Part shown: positions 48,881 to 57,387 of the stretch, in pieces
Layout of the letters: each line of letters starts with the position of its first letter
How positions within the stretch are numbered: the stretch's first letter is position 1
DNA from: Bog-532 sp963830385
GTDB taxonomy: Bacteria; Actinomycetota; Actinomycetes; Streptosporangiales; Streptosporangiaceae
Direction of reading: 5' to 3'
Length of the DNA stretch: 64,000 nt
Assembly: GCA_963830385.1 (NCBI GenBank)
Contig: CAWHMD010000006.1
Coordinates: 695,180-759,179 of the forward strand
Made by a program: the position numbers and the translations under genes
The notes under the pieces: model-generated
The model's input: only the letters and a program-made list of their open reading frames with translations
Told to the model about the DNA's origin: nothing
Databases searched by the model: none

Positions 48881-50158
48881 ATGACTGGCCCTATCGGCAA
48901 CGTGCGGCTGAAAGCCGCTCGCCAACATGCCGGGTACGCATCACAGCAAGCGCTGGCGGACGCTCTGACCCGTATGGCACCCCAACTTGGGCTCGGACAT
49001 CTAGATGTCAGCGTCCGGCAGATACGCCGCTGGGAATCGGCCACTCCCCCCTGGCCACGAGCAGATCACCAGCGGCTACTCGTCCAGGTACTCCAGCTCC
49101 CCATGGGGGACCTCGGCTTCACTGCGCCGTGGGAAGTCTCCGTGGCCGGGCCTGACGCCGCAGCCGCCGCCCAGAGTGCTCAGCCGATCAGGAACACCAG
49201 CCGGACCTCCCTGCCTCTCTCGAAGGCGCGGGGCGTAGTCCAGCCCTCCACAGTCGGAAGTGACTATGCGGCGATCACCGCCGCCTACCGGCGTCTGTAC
49301 ACGAACGTCCTGCCGACGCAGCTCCATCCTGCGGTCACCGAGCACACCCGGATGGGTGCGCATCTTCTCGGCGAGACCGCCGGTGTCAGTCACGACATCG
49401 TGGCGACTGCCCTAGCCGAAACGCTGCTGCTGGCCGCGCGTATCGAATTCTTCGACTTGCGCCAGCCCGACGACGCGGACGCCACCTTGGTCCGCGCCCT
49501 TCAGGCAGCAGGTGAAGCCGACGATCCCCTCCTGGGATCTGCGATCCTGGCGCACGCAGCCTTCGTTCCCGGCTGGGCCGGTCATCGCGACGACGCAGCG
49601 GAGCGTATGCGGGCCGCTCGCACCTACGCCCGCCGGGCTCCGGCCTCGGCTGAATTTCTGGCCTGGCTGGATGCCGTGGAAGCCGAATGCGAGACGATCT
49701 GTGGGCACACTCGCGAGGCGCTACGGCTGATCGAGCACGGCGAATCACTCCTTGCCGCTGGCAACGAGCATTCCTCACCAGACTGGTTCACCTGGTTCTC
49801 CCCGGTACGGCTCGCCGCGTTCAAGGGCAACACCCAGCTCAAAGCCGGGCATCTGCCCCAGGCGGAAGAGACGCTGACCGCTGCGCTGAGCAATGCGTCG
49901 ATCATGGATGACAAGCAGCGCACCGTCATCCTTGGTGACCTGGCCGCGGTCAAGACGGCCCAGCGCGATCCTGAGGCCGCATGCGCCTACGCCGGTCAAG
50001 CGCTGGAGCAGCTGGGGCTTAACTGGTACGCAACTGGCATGGACCGGGTGCTGGAAGTACGCAAAGCACTCCAGCCCTGGGCCGAACTGGACTGCGTGCA
50101 GGCACTCGACGACCGGCTCTACGGCTGGCAGGCAACCCTCAGCACGCTGCAGCATTAA
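48881..50158 (+). CDS. HTH/TPR transcriptional regulator of the AICE
   Basis: 425 residues. XRE-like helix-turn-helix in the first 70 residues (NVRLKAARQHAGYASQQALADAL, VSVRQIRRWESATPPWP), then a Pro/Ser linker and a 300-residue tetratricopeptide-like helical array (HTREALRLIEHGESLLAAG, HLPQAEETLTAALSNA, AACAYAGQALEQLGLNWYA). It resembles AICE and phage-type regulators that respond to cell-cell or stress signals. Divergent from the transfer/replication operon with repeated AGGACTT motifs in between, it is the best candidate for the main switch. The stop overlaps the HAD gene by 20 bases. Confidence 0.8.
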   Translation: MTGPIGNVRLKAARQHAGYASQQALADALTRMAPQLGLGHLDVSVRQIRRWESATPPWPRADHQRLLVQVLQLPMGDLGFTAPWEVSVAGPDAAAAAQSAQPIRNTSRTSLPLSKARGVVQPSTVGSDYAAITAAYRRLYTNVLPTQLHPAVTEHTRMGAHLLGETAGVSHDIVATALAETLLLAARIEFFDLRQPDDADATLVRALQAAGEADDPLLGSAILAHAAFVPGWAGHRDDAAERMRAARTYARRAPASAEFLAWLDAVEAECETICGHTREALRLIEHGESLLAAGNEHSSPDWFTWFSPVRLAAFKGNTQLKAGHLPQAEETLTAALSNASIMDDKQRTVILGDLAAVKTAQRDPEAACAYAGQALEQLGLNWYATGMDRVLEVRKALQPWAELDCVQALDDRLYGWQATLSTLQH

Positions 50159-50798
50159 TTGCCGCGATTTTGCCGGGCAGCTCAGCCAGCGAATCAATCC
50201 GCATTGTCGGTATCCGGTCAGCGTCCGGGTCGGCCTGCTGGATCAGGGCCCACGGACCGCGCTTGATCAGAGCCGTCCTGAGCCCGAGGCGCGCCGCAGG
50301 CCGGACGTCGTTATCGAGCCGGTCACCTACGTAAAGGATTTCGGCAAGTGGGCCAGGGGCCATCTCCAGCATCCGGCGGAAGAACGCGGGGTCGGGCTTG
50401 GATACACCCCAGTCATCCGAGGTAGCGATCATGTCGGCGGGCAGATCAAGTCCTTTCAGGATGCTGCCCGCACGGACGGTCTGGTTACCGGCGATGCCGA
50501 CCCACAGACAGTCCTCGCGCAGTCTGGCCAGAGTAGGACGCACATCCGGGTAAAGATCGTCTTCCCCGAACCATTCCGGTTTGCCCTGCTCAGCCCGTTG
50601 CTGGCGAGCTTGATCCAGGTCAAATCCTGGCTGAAAGACCTGGAAGGTTTCACGGTAGTCCAGTCCACGGGCGATGACCGCGCCAAAGACTGCCGAGAAT
50701 ACGTGACGCGGGACACCCAGCCAATCCGCCCACGTCCCATACTCGCGAGTCTCGTTGACGAGGCATTCCCCAACATCGAAGACGACAGCACCGATCAC
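50139..50798 (-). CDS. HAD-superfamily hydrolase
   Basis: 219 residues. Motif I VVFDVGECLVNETREYG: the nucleophile Asp is present but the second Asp of DxD is Glu (D-V-G-E), an unusual form seen in a small actinobacterial subfamily. Motif II VGIAGNQ (Ser/Thr replaced by Asn), motif III Lys in GVSKPDPAFF, motif IV YVGDRLDNDVRPA with both acids. Probably a phosphatase for a small molecule. Cargo between the control region and the restriction genes; convergent with the regulator. Confidence 0.8.
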   Translation of the reverse strand: MIGAVVFDVGECLVNETREYGTWADWLGVPRHVFSAVFGAVIARGLDYRETFQVFQPGFDLDQARQQRAEQGKPEWFGEDDLYPDVRPTLARLREDCLWVGIAGNQTVRAGSILKGLDLPADMIATSDDWGVSKPDPAFFRRMLEMAPGPLAEILYVGDRLDNDVRPAARLGLRTALIKRGPWALIQQADPDADRIPTMRIDSLAELPGKIAAINAAAC

Positions 50799-51503
50799 AA
50801 CAAGCCACCTTACGGGCCTCCGAGGTGGCCACCAGCTAGCAGTCGCAGAGTCTGCCGTAATGCAGTAACGCAGTAGATCGGATTGCCTCAGCCGACCTGT
50901 TACAAGTTTCTCTACAGCTTCAAGGGCGCGCCAAGGCGCGCCGGGCCTGACGGCCTGGACGTGAACGCGAACAGTGGGTGCGGTCGAGCTGGGAGAAATG
51001 AGCGACCAAAGTGGCCCGCCGGAAGCGGCCAGGTCAGGGCCAGGCGGCCCACCGTAGGCGGTGCGGCAGCTTTCGTCACGCCCTTCGGGCGGAAGCCCTG
51101 CGGCGCGCCGAGCTGCCGCGCCCGGTGGCCCCGGTGACCGGCCGCATGCGGTGCCCGGCCGTACCTCCCACTGCCGCGCCCGTCCGCGAGAACTAGGCCG
51201 CCAGCGTCACACGAGTTGCGCCGACGCGGAGAAGGTCGCAGCGGCGGGGACGGAACGCCGCGCATTGTCTGGGTCGGTCCCTCCAGCGTCAACGGTGCTT
51301 CGCATCCCGCAAGCGGGACGCGCCTACGGCGCGCCGTTGACCCCGGAGCCTCTACCGACCCAGCGGGCCTGACGGCAAGGGCCAGGCCAAAGGCCAGGCC
51401 CTAGAGTGCGCACGGCGAACCTACGTAGTAGCCCGGCACTGTCAAAGAGCCAACTATGGCTATGGGGCGGGAAAGGTAATATTGTCGCAGGGCACTGACT
51501 TGG
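50799..51503. other. 705-base gene-free stretch
   Basis: No convincing gene. Contains three copies of the palindrome GGCGCGCC (50925-50932, 50935-50942, 51328-51335) and several short hairpins, some with GCAAGCG loops. GC content is normal for the host to about 51400 and falls sharply after it, marking the edge of the low-GC restriction cargo. Confidence 0.5.
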
Positions 51504-53831
51504 TTAATCGTCGATAGGGTCAGTGATGAGATCTACCAGAAGCTCGTCGTAACCATCAAAGTATCGAGCTTTTATCTTCCCTTCATCATTTAGCCCCCAT
51601 CGGGTATATCCGTCCGGAGCCTCTTCATATAGATCGTTACTCCACTTGCCTTTTGATACAAACTGAACGTCTAGAAATCGAGAAGCTCCTTGCTTCTTGC
51701 GAATATTGAGCAGCTTTCTTCCTGCTGTTTCTCTGACAAGATGAGCACCTTTTGTATCAACGCAGATTACTCTTTTATCAGTCCACACGAGAAAATCAGG
51801 ATAAAATTTCTTCGTACTGCCGATAGTTACAAGGTCGATACCGTAACCGCTGCGCGACGGATTCCGGCACCAAGGCATGCCAGTTCGATCAAGCGCCTCC
51901 GCGAAAGGTAGCTCCAGGCTGGGGTTAAGCCCTGCATAGCCCGTATGAAGCGCGTTCTTAAAAGACGTGACTTCCTCTGCCCGGGCGAGGATTGTGCCCG
52001 GGATATAGGGATTTGGTCCTCGCTGGACAAGTCTGACGTTATCAAGGTATTCTTTCACGACCTTTTCTGCTAGGTCACGGATCTGATAGAACGCTGGACT
52101 GCCCATCCCCACTATGGCATCGAGCTTTGGATCAGCTAGGTTAACCACGTTCAACGCCTGCTGATAGCGCCGTTTTACTTCTCGATGAAAAATCCAACGT
52201 GCGGATACGCGAGACGCTTGCTGAAAAGATTCCCACTCAGTCTCTTCATTACCCTGACCAACCTTCTGCCGAGATATTTTTCGGCTACCTTCGCCTTTCG
52301 AATTTACTGTGTCCTGACGATAATCAGCGAAGTTGTCAATCAGCGTTTGGATAGGAGTCTCGGCATCTCGGCCATCAAGCCCCGTCATCGGAACAGCAAG
52401 AGCTTCCTTCGGCTGATACTCTTGCGGCTTTTCCTTACCGGGCGGCGAAGCTATGATTCTTACGGCTGACGCATGCCCACCGAGCTGGCTCTCGACTTCC
52501 TTGATGACTTCATTAAATACTTCGTTGCGATCGACCCTCACATAGAAATTGGCCGTATTCAGTCTGTCGGAAGAGTACTGCTTGACATTGGGTTGCCGGA
52601 GGACGCGACCAATTACCTGTGTCACCTGCACAGTAGAATCCATGCTTTTATCGACATAGGCAAAGTAGACTTCGGGGTCGTCCCAGCCTTCTTGCAATCC
52701 CAAGTTAAAAATAATGTGTCGGTAATCTCCGTTAGCGAATTGCTCGTAGTCCTTGTCGCCGCCCTTGTACAGGATAAAGTCTTCCGGCAAGGGGAAGTCT
52801 TTGTTGGTCTTCAGATCGGCGTAGACTGCAATAGCGGACGAGTCTATATTGCACTTTTCAGTAAGATAACGCCAGATAAGAATCGGAGGCGCCTCGCGCT
52901 GATTAAATGGACGCTTCGGATTATCCACGATGTAGGCATCATCAGCTGCAACGTTCGTCTTGCAGACATATATTGCCTTCGGGTGAATGGGAGGAGTCTG
53001 CAATACGCCTTCAGTGGACGCTTGTTCCATCTCGGCCAACATGTTCGAGATGGTCTCTTCCATCGGGGCGTTATATCCGGCTAGGTCAATTGTTGATTTT
53101 ACGAGGTTCACGGCCACGACAGCAGCGGTACCTACGGGGGTGATGAGCCGATCTTCCGGCCAGCCTCTCCGCTTCAGGTCCTCGACTTCGAGATTCAAGC
53201 GTGATGGCAGCTTCATTGTTGCGCTAGCAAGCAGGAATCCGTCTGGTTCGAGCTCAAGCAACAAATCTGTCTGTTGGTCGGACAGATTGTGACCTTCATC
53301 GTAAACAACGAAAAGGGGGCGCCTCAGACCGCGGACGTCTGTCCGCTTCTTTAGTGCGTCCCATGTTGAAGTATTTCCCAGAGTATCAATGTCACTCTGG
53401 AATATCGTCAGAGATCCATTTTCTTTGTCTTTTTGATTGAAGGTACCGACAGTGGCGAAGCATAGGAGCGCTGATGTTGACTCAGCTGCGTCCGTGGGTT
53501 TGTAATCAGCGAGAGGGAGAACCTCTATATTCTCCAGGAGGTCGTGGTATTTTCCTCCGGGCGCCAAGTTTGCGAACGACTGACGGACTACTACTTTGCC
53601 ACGGGACAGCCACAGGATAATAGGTGCCACGGGCATAGTAGCGACGACCTGTGAAACAGCTGCCGCCAAAATGAGGGTTTTCCCCGCTCCGGTCAGAGCA
53701 GAGAGTGCTTGAAAGAAGGGAACCGATCGTGGGTGCTTTGCCGACCCCGCCTGAGGAGGGTCGTCCAGGTATTCAATGAACCGATCTGCGATCGAGGCTG
53801 CTGCTGTTTCCTGAAACTGAAATAGGTCCAC
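51504..53831 (-). CDS. Type III-like restriction endonuclease subunit (Res)
   Basis: 775 residues. Superfamily II helicase motifs: SALTGAGKT (Walker A, residues 45-52), LWLSRGKVVVRQS (Ia), VVYDEGHN (DExH-type box, 176-182), LLASATMK (III), NLGLQEGWDDPEV (V) and TQVIGRVLRQPN (VI). The C-terminal nuclease shows YPDFLVWTDKRVICVDTKGAHL, a PD-(D/E)xK motif. GTG start with AGGTGG ten bases upstream; the gene begins 11 bases after the modification gene stop. It would translocate on and cut DNA lacking the partner methylation. GC content is far below that of the surrounding AICE genes, a sign of separate acquisition. Confidence 0.87.
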   Translation of the reverse strand: MDLFQFQETAAASIADRFIEYLDDPPQAGSAKHPRSVPFFQALSALTGAGKTLILAAAVSQVVATMPVAPIILWLSRGKVVVRQSFANLAPGGKYHDLLENIEVLPLADYKPTDAAESTSALLCFATVGTFNQKDKENGSLTIFQSDIDTLGNTSTWDALKKRTDVRGLRRPLFVVYDEGHNLSDQQTDLLLELEPDGFLLASATMKLPSRLNLEVEDLKRRGWPEDRLITPVGTAAVVAVNLVKSTIDLAGYNAPMEETISNMLAEMEQASTEGVLQTPPIHPKAIYVCKTNVAADDAYIVDNPKRPFNQREAPPILIWRYLTEKCNIDSSAIAVYADLKTNKDFPLPEDFILYKGGDKDYEQFANGDYRHIIFNLGLQEGWDDPEVYFAYVDKSMDSTVQVTQVIGRVLRQPNVKQYSSDRLNTANFYVRVDRNEVFNEVIKEVESQLGGHASAVRIIASPPGKEKPQEYQPKEALAVPMTGLDGRDAETPIQTLIDNFADYRQDTVNSKGEGSRKISRQKVGQGNEETEWESFQQASRVSARWIFHREVKRRYQQALNVVNLADPKLDAIVGMGSPAFYQIRDLAEKVVKEYLDNVRLVQRGPNPYIPGTILARAEEVTSFKNALHTGYAGLNPSLELPFAEALDRTGMPWCRNPSRSGYGIDLVTIGSTKKFYPDFLVWTDKRVICVDTKGAHLVRETAGRKLLNIRKKQGASRFLDVQFVSKGKWSNDLYEEAPDGYTRWGLNDEGKIKARYFDGYDELLVDLITDPIDD

Positions 53832-53842
53832 TAGAATACCAC

Positions 53843-55741
53843 CTAGTTTTCATATGGCTCTTCTCGTACGTCGAGCCCGAAGTCAGCGAGAATACGATCT
53901 GGAATCTGGTAGAACCGTACACCCTCGGTGGAGAATAGGCTTAGACGGGCATAGATATGATAAACCGGCTTGAGCTTTGCATTGGCACCTTCTATAACGC
54001 ACGCTTCGTACACTTCTTCGGTAAGATTTGTATTCTGGTCTGGGCCATCCCAGACAAGATAAAAGCCCTCTTCGTCCGCATTTTGCGCGACAAGATACGC
54101 ATAGCCTTTGCCCGTGAACCGTTGCAGCGATACGCCTCTGCGCTGCGAAGCGTCAAAGTACGAGGCTATAACGGTATCAACCATCTCCTCGCGCTCCATC
54201 TGCAAAAGCGCGGGAGCGTCAACTTGCTTGGTCAAGCTACGGAAGGCAAAGCCGCCATCGAGAGGCGTCTCAGCAGACTCTGCCCAGTCGCCCGTGATGA
54301 CCCTGCGGAGACGGTCGGCTGTCAAAGAGCGCGCATACGAGTCGCCTCGTTCGGGGCGGCCTTGCTCAATCAAGATAAATCTTCGGTGTGCGTCTTGTAT
54401 TTCGTTCAATAGCAAGACGGCGTGACCGGTTGTTCCAGACCCGGCAAAAGCGTCAAGAACAAGGCCATCCCGAGAACACCATAGCTGAATGATTTTGTGG
54501 AATAGTCGCAATGGTTTTACGGTCTCGAAGCCGTGGCCCTTGCCGACGATAGCGTTTAGTTCTGCAATACCATCGCTAGTTCGCCCTGACTCCTCGTAAG
54601 ACCAAGACGTCGATCCTAGCTCTAGAGGCAAGAAATCTTCATCGGCCCAATAGGTCGTCGGTATGGCGCCACGCTTAAGGTGGTTTAGGTATGTCTTGGT
54701 CCTAGGCCGTCCCTGGCCATCAAGACCAAACCATACGAAGGGCCAAGGTCCTTCATCCAAAATTGCTTGCGCCCGCTCCTTTACATCTGACGCCACATGA
54801 CCAGGGGTACCACCGGCCACCATCAATGCCTTGGCTTCGCCATCGCCCAGCTTGGTTTCTACATATGTAGTTCCCCATTGCTCAAGCGAAGTTTTTATAT
54901 CCTTCTTTGCCCTGCGCCAGTGGCCGCCACCGGCAGGATAATGCATTTCACCTGTAAATGGTGATTGAATGCCATACGAAGTAAGTTTCCGGTGTTCTTT
55001 GGCAGTGAGATTACCCTCACGCCATGGTCCCTCGGGATCTGAATCGGGATTGGTGTAACGACTGTTACTTGACTCCATGCGCTCGCCACGATCAGTAACT
55101 ACCTGATCTATGTCTTTTGCGTATACGAGTACGTAATCTGTTGAGGTCGACACATGAGTATTTGCCGATTTCCGAGCGCTGGTTTTCTGCCAGTTGATCA
55201 CAGCAATGCGGTTGCGCTCGCCAAAGATTTCATCTAGCGTCTGACCAAGGCGGAACAACTCTCTGGAGTCGATGCAGATGGCCAACACGCCACCCGGCCG
55301 AAGCATAGCCCGTAGCATTTGCAGCCGCGGATACATGAAGCGCATCCACTTCGTATGGCGTGCAGGATCGTCGGCGCGAACCAAGTCGCCTATCCCATCG
55401 TTGTTAGGATCTTCGTCCCATCGGTCATTATATCGAAAGTCATTCCCAGTGTTGTATGGAGGATCGGTGATTACAAGATCAACCTGCCCGCGGTCACGGT
55501 ATAGCGTGGCCAATGTTTGCAGATTGTCACCCTCGACGACAATATTACGTGCGCGCTCTTCTTCTTGACCTATCGAGTATTTGGCAATAGTTCGCTGGAC
55601 GCGGGGTCGCACGCGCCGAGCCATCCGTCGCGCTACTGCCTTGCCAGGAAACGATAGATCAATGCCGCCTTCAGCATAGGAACGGAGCATGGTGATCAAT
55701 TCATCTTTGCTTAGCAGCTCTAGATCATCTAGATCGTCCAT
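53843..55741 (-). CDS. Type III-like DNA methyltransferase subunit (Mod)
   Basis: 632 residues from the ATG at 55741 (a longer frame to 55804 lacks support). Class beta order: catalytic motif IV first, VDLVITDPPYNTGNDFRYND (DPPY at 93-96), a 300-residue target-recognition region, then motif I, GLVLDAFAGSGTTGHAVLLL near residue 430, and SAM-binding FILIEQGRPERG. This is the arrangement of type III Mod N6-adenine methyltransferases. It modifies the host sequence so the adjacent Res protein spares it. Upstream gene of a two-gene operon; low GC like Res. Confidence 0.9.
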   Translation of the reverse strand: MDDLDDLELLSKDELITMLRSYAEGGIDLSFPGKAVARRMARRVRPRVQRTIAKYSIGQEEERARNIVVEGDNLQTLATLYRDRGQVDLVITDPPYNTGNDFRYNDRWDEDPNNDGIGDLVRADDPARHTKWMRFMYPRLQMLRAMLRPGGVLAICIDSRELFRLGQTLDEIFGERNRIAVINWQKTSARKSANTHVSTSTDYVLVYAKDIDQVVTDRGERMESSNSRYTNPDSDPEGPWREGNLTAKEHRKLTSYGIQSPFTGEMHYPAGGGHWRRAKKDIKTSLEQWGTTYVETKLGDGEAKALMVAGGTPGHVASDVKERAQAILDEGPWPFVWFGLDGQGRPRTKTYLNHLKRGAIPTTYWADEDFLPLELGSTSWSYEESGRTSDGIAELNAIVGKGHGFETVKPLRLFHKIIQLWCSRDGLVLDAFAGSGTTGHAVLLLNEIQDAHRRFILIEQGRPERGDSYARSLTADRLRRVITGDWAESAETPLDGGFAFRSLTKQVDAPALLQMEREEMVDTVIASYFDASQRRGVSLQRFTGKGYAYLVAQNADEEGFYLVWDGPDQNTNLTEEVYEACVIEGANAKLKPVYHIYARLSLFSTEGVRFYQIPDRILADFGLDVREEPYEN

Positions 55742-56274
55742 GCATCCCCACTCCGTCGTCCTGCTAATCGCTCTACTGTAGCTGTCCGTGATCACGACTG
55801 ACACGCTGCTTCACTACGCACAGTGCGGCGCCTGCTGACAGTGTCATGCAGAGGACCATACGGGCTCGAAGGCTGGGGCGATGCCTGCACAGCCCTTCGG
55901 CAACGGTGGTGCATGAACCTCGGAGCAGTCAAGGACTCCTGCGACGCCCTAGAACCGCTCGTGGCGAGCCACTGACGCATGTTGCACTGCATGCGGACAG
56001 CATGGTCTATGGGTCGGACATTCGGATGCCTGCCAGTCACGTCAGTTGATCTCCGACGGACCCACGCGGACCCGCCCAGCCGCCTGAAAAGCGGAAGCCC
56101 GGTGGGTCGACCACGCCCGTGACTACATTTCGAACGCTAGCGGAAATGCCAGCTTCACCTGCGGCGATCAGCTTCCTTGTAATGCTTCCTCCTGGCCAGT
56201 CAGAGCCGGTTCTGCCCGTTCGCAGGGACTCATGCCAAGTCAGCGCCGCACGTATATTGTGCGGCTCGCCCGGT
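55742..56274. other. 530-base gap upstream of the Mod gene
   Basis: No gene supported. It holds the operon promoter, not localised, and the tRNA-Phe-like sequence at 56081-56126. GC content returns toward host level to the right. Confidence 0.4.
56081..56126 (+). other. Decayed tRNA-Phe 3' half, plus orientation
   Basis: CCGCCTGAAAAGCGGAAG is an exact tRNA-Phe anticodon arm; the following 28 bases align to the T arm and acceptor with seven mismatches (GGTGGGTCGACCACGCC, then TGACTA). Orientation is opposite to the sites at 40955 and 57012. Its 5' flank is not a tRNA 5' half. Confidence 0.65.
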
Positions 56275-56757
56275 TTACGCAGCCGATACGCGGAACGTGT
56301 TCAGGTAGAGATCCGAGACCGACAGGGCCATCAGCCGCAGTTCCGAGATGCCCATCTGGCCCTCCCAACTGCGGGAGCCCTTGATCTGTCGCCCACGGTT
56401 CATCTCACATGTCCAGAGCGTAACCGTCGAGATCTCATGGCTGTGATCGCCGCCGAACTCGACGTTGAAGTGCGCGACGGCGTTGCGAAGGTTGCGCACG
56501 AGGTCGCGCAATGTCTCGGGCCTACGTCCCTTGATGGTGATGTCCGGCCACCCTTGCGCGTACAGATCGGTCATGGGAGTCGCTTGCAACCTCTGCTCGT
56601 GATCCTCGTGCAGGACCACGATCAGCCCAAGGAGTGAGTTCCAGAGTTGCGTCACTGGATAGACGTCGTCATCCCCGCAGCGGGCACGCTCCTCGATGTG
56701 TTCCAGGTTGCAGCGCGTCCGTTCTACGAAGTCGATAATGAAGTTCGTGTACTCCAT
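56275..56757 (-). CDS. HEPN-family protein (pEK499 p136-like)
   Basis: 160 residues. MEYTNFIIDFVERTRCNLEHI at the start and SLLGLIVVLHEDHEQ match the HEPN_pEK499 group. The RNA-cleaving signature R-N-x-x-x-H is intact in LVRNLRNAVAHFNVEF (Arg91, Asn92, His96). HEPN proteins of this type are ribonucleases or toxins of abortive-infection and toxin-antitoxin systems. No obvious antitoxin lies beside it. It is the last gene of the AICE before the right att site, downstream of the Res/Mod cargo region. Confidence 0.8.
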   Translation of the reverse strand: MEYTNFIIDFVERTRCNLEHIEERARCGDDDVYPVTQLWNSLLGLIVVLHEDHEQRLQATPMTDLYAQGWPDITIKGRRPETLRDLVRNLRNAVAHFNVEFGGDHSHEISTVTLWTCEMNRGRQIKGSRSWEGQMGISELRLMALSVSDLYLNTFRVSAA

Positions 56758-57011
56758 GCCTAGGAGCGTATGTCTCCAGCGGCAACTTAAGGGGCTCCTT
56801 GAACGACCCGTGGAGTACGGAACCGTTTGGCGACGAAGGCAGCTCCCCAGGCACGAAGAGCCCGTAGGTCGGTCACGTGCACCCTACGTGCCACAGTGGA
56901 TGGCCCAGAGCGGGCGGCAGGGGTCTTGAACGGTCGGCAGGGGACGGCAGCCACCAACCGCCAGCTAGGAGATTCCGCAGGTGAGCCAGCAGATTCGCTG
57001 GTGTGAGTGGG
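56758..57011. other. Gap between HEPN gene and right att site
   Basis: About 250 bases, no gene supported on either strand and no hairpin that stands out. Probably contains the HEPN promoter. Confidence 0.4.
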
Positions 57012-57042
57012 TGGTCAGGAGCGGAGTCGAACCGCCGACCTT
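57012..57042 (-). other. tRNA-Phe 3'-end repeat: probable right attachment site
   Basis: Reverse complement of the tRNA T arm and acceptor, 29 of 31 bases identical to 40955-40985 (two G/A differences) and in the same orientation. Identity stops where the anticodon arm should begin. Taken as the right boundary of the AICE. Confidence 0.65.
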
Positions 57043-57277
57043 TGAATGGATCATGTCCACCGCAACTACGTCGGCGCCTTCGTAGTCGTCTATGAGCAGG
57101 CGCTTGCTGACACTCTGCTCCAATCGAGGTGCGGCACATTGACTACCTGCTCTGGCGACCGGCGCCAGGTGAGAGTGGACCAGCCGACTGAGAGGTTAGG
57201 AATCGTCGTACGTGCCGCGTGGCGGTACGCCGACTCCCCGCCGCAGAAGCGGCAGATCGGGGGCTGCAGAGGTCAGC

Positions 57278-57299
57278 TGCTAATGCTGCGCTAACAACG
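57278..57299. repeat. Paired GCTAA repeats (integrase arm-like)
   Basis: TGCTAATGCTGCGCTAACAACG: two GCTAAy units 11-12 bases apart. The same arrangement recurs at 62356-62377 and, decayed, at 60469-60490, and it lies 30 bases from a tRNA-Ser-like tail. Confidence 0.5.
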
Positions 57300-57330
57300 G
57301 GTGTGGACACATAAGGCAACCCTCCATGGA

Positions 57331-57352
57331 TTCGAATCCCGCGTCCTCCGCT
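57331..57352 (+). other. tRNA-Ser-like 3' tail
   Basis: TTCGAATCCCGCGTCCTCCG is T loop, T-stem 3' side and acceptor of a tRNA-Ser-type gene (acceptor GGAGGA partner). The 5' side of the T stem (ATGGA) no longer pairs fully, so only the tail is native. Another apparent attachment remnant. Confidence 0.55.
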
Positions 57353-57387
57353 CCCGCTAGCATCTGAGCAATCGCTGGTATCCTCCC

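Larger units (their letters stand above)
40955..57042. mobile_element. Actinomycete integrative and conjugative element (AICE), about 16.1 kb
   Basis: Bounded by direct repeats of tRNA-Phe 3' sequence (40955-40985 and 57012-57042; 29 of 31 bases identical). Contents fit the AICE plan: tyrosine integrase, excisionase, RepSA-like rolling-circle initiator, FtsK/TraSA-like DNA pump, several small conserved genes, a divergent HTH/TPR regulator, and cargo (HAD hydrolase, type III-like restriction-modification, HEPN). Conjugation by such elements moves double-stranded DNA with one FtsK-like protein. The two mismatches between the repeats mean the right boundary is less certain than the left. Confidence 0.72.

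Noticed and set aside
51504..55741. BREX, DISARM or type I restriction system
   Set aside because: There are only two subunits; the methyltransferase is class beta with DPPY first and no specificity subunit, PglZ or BrxC is present. Type III-like fits better.
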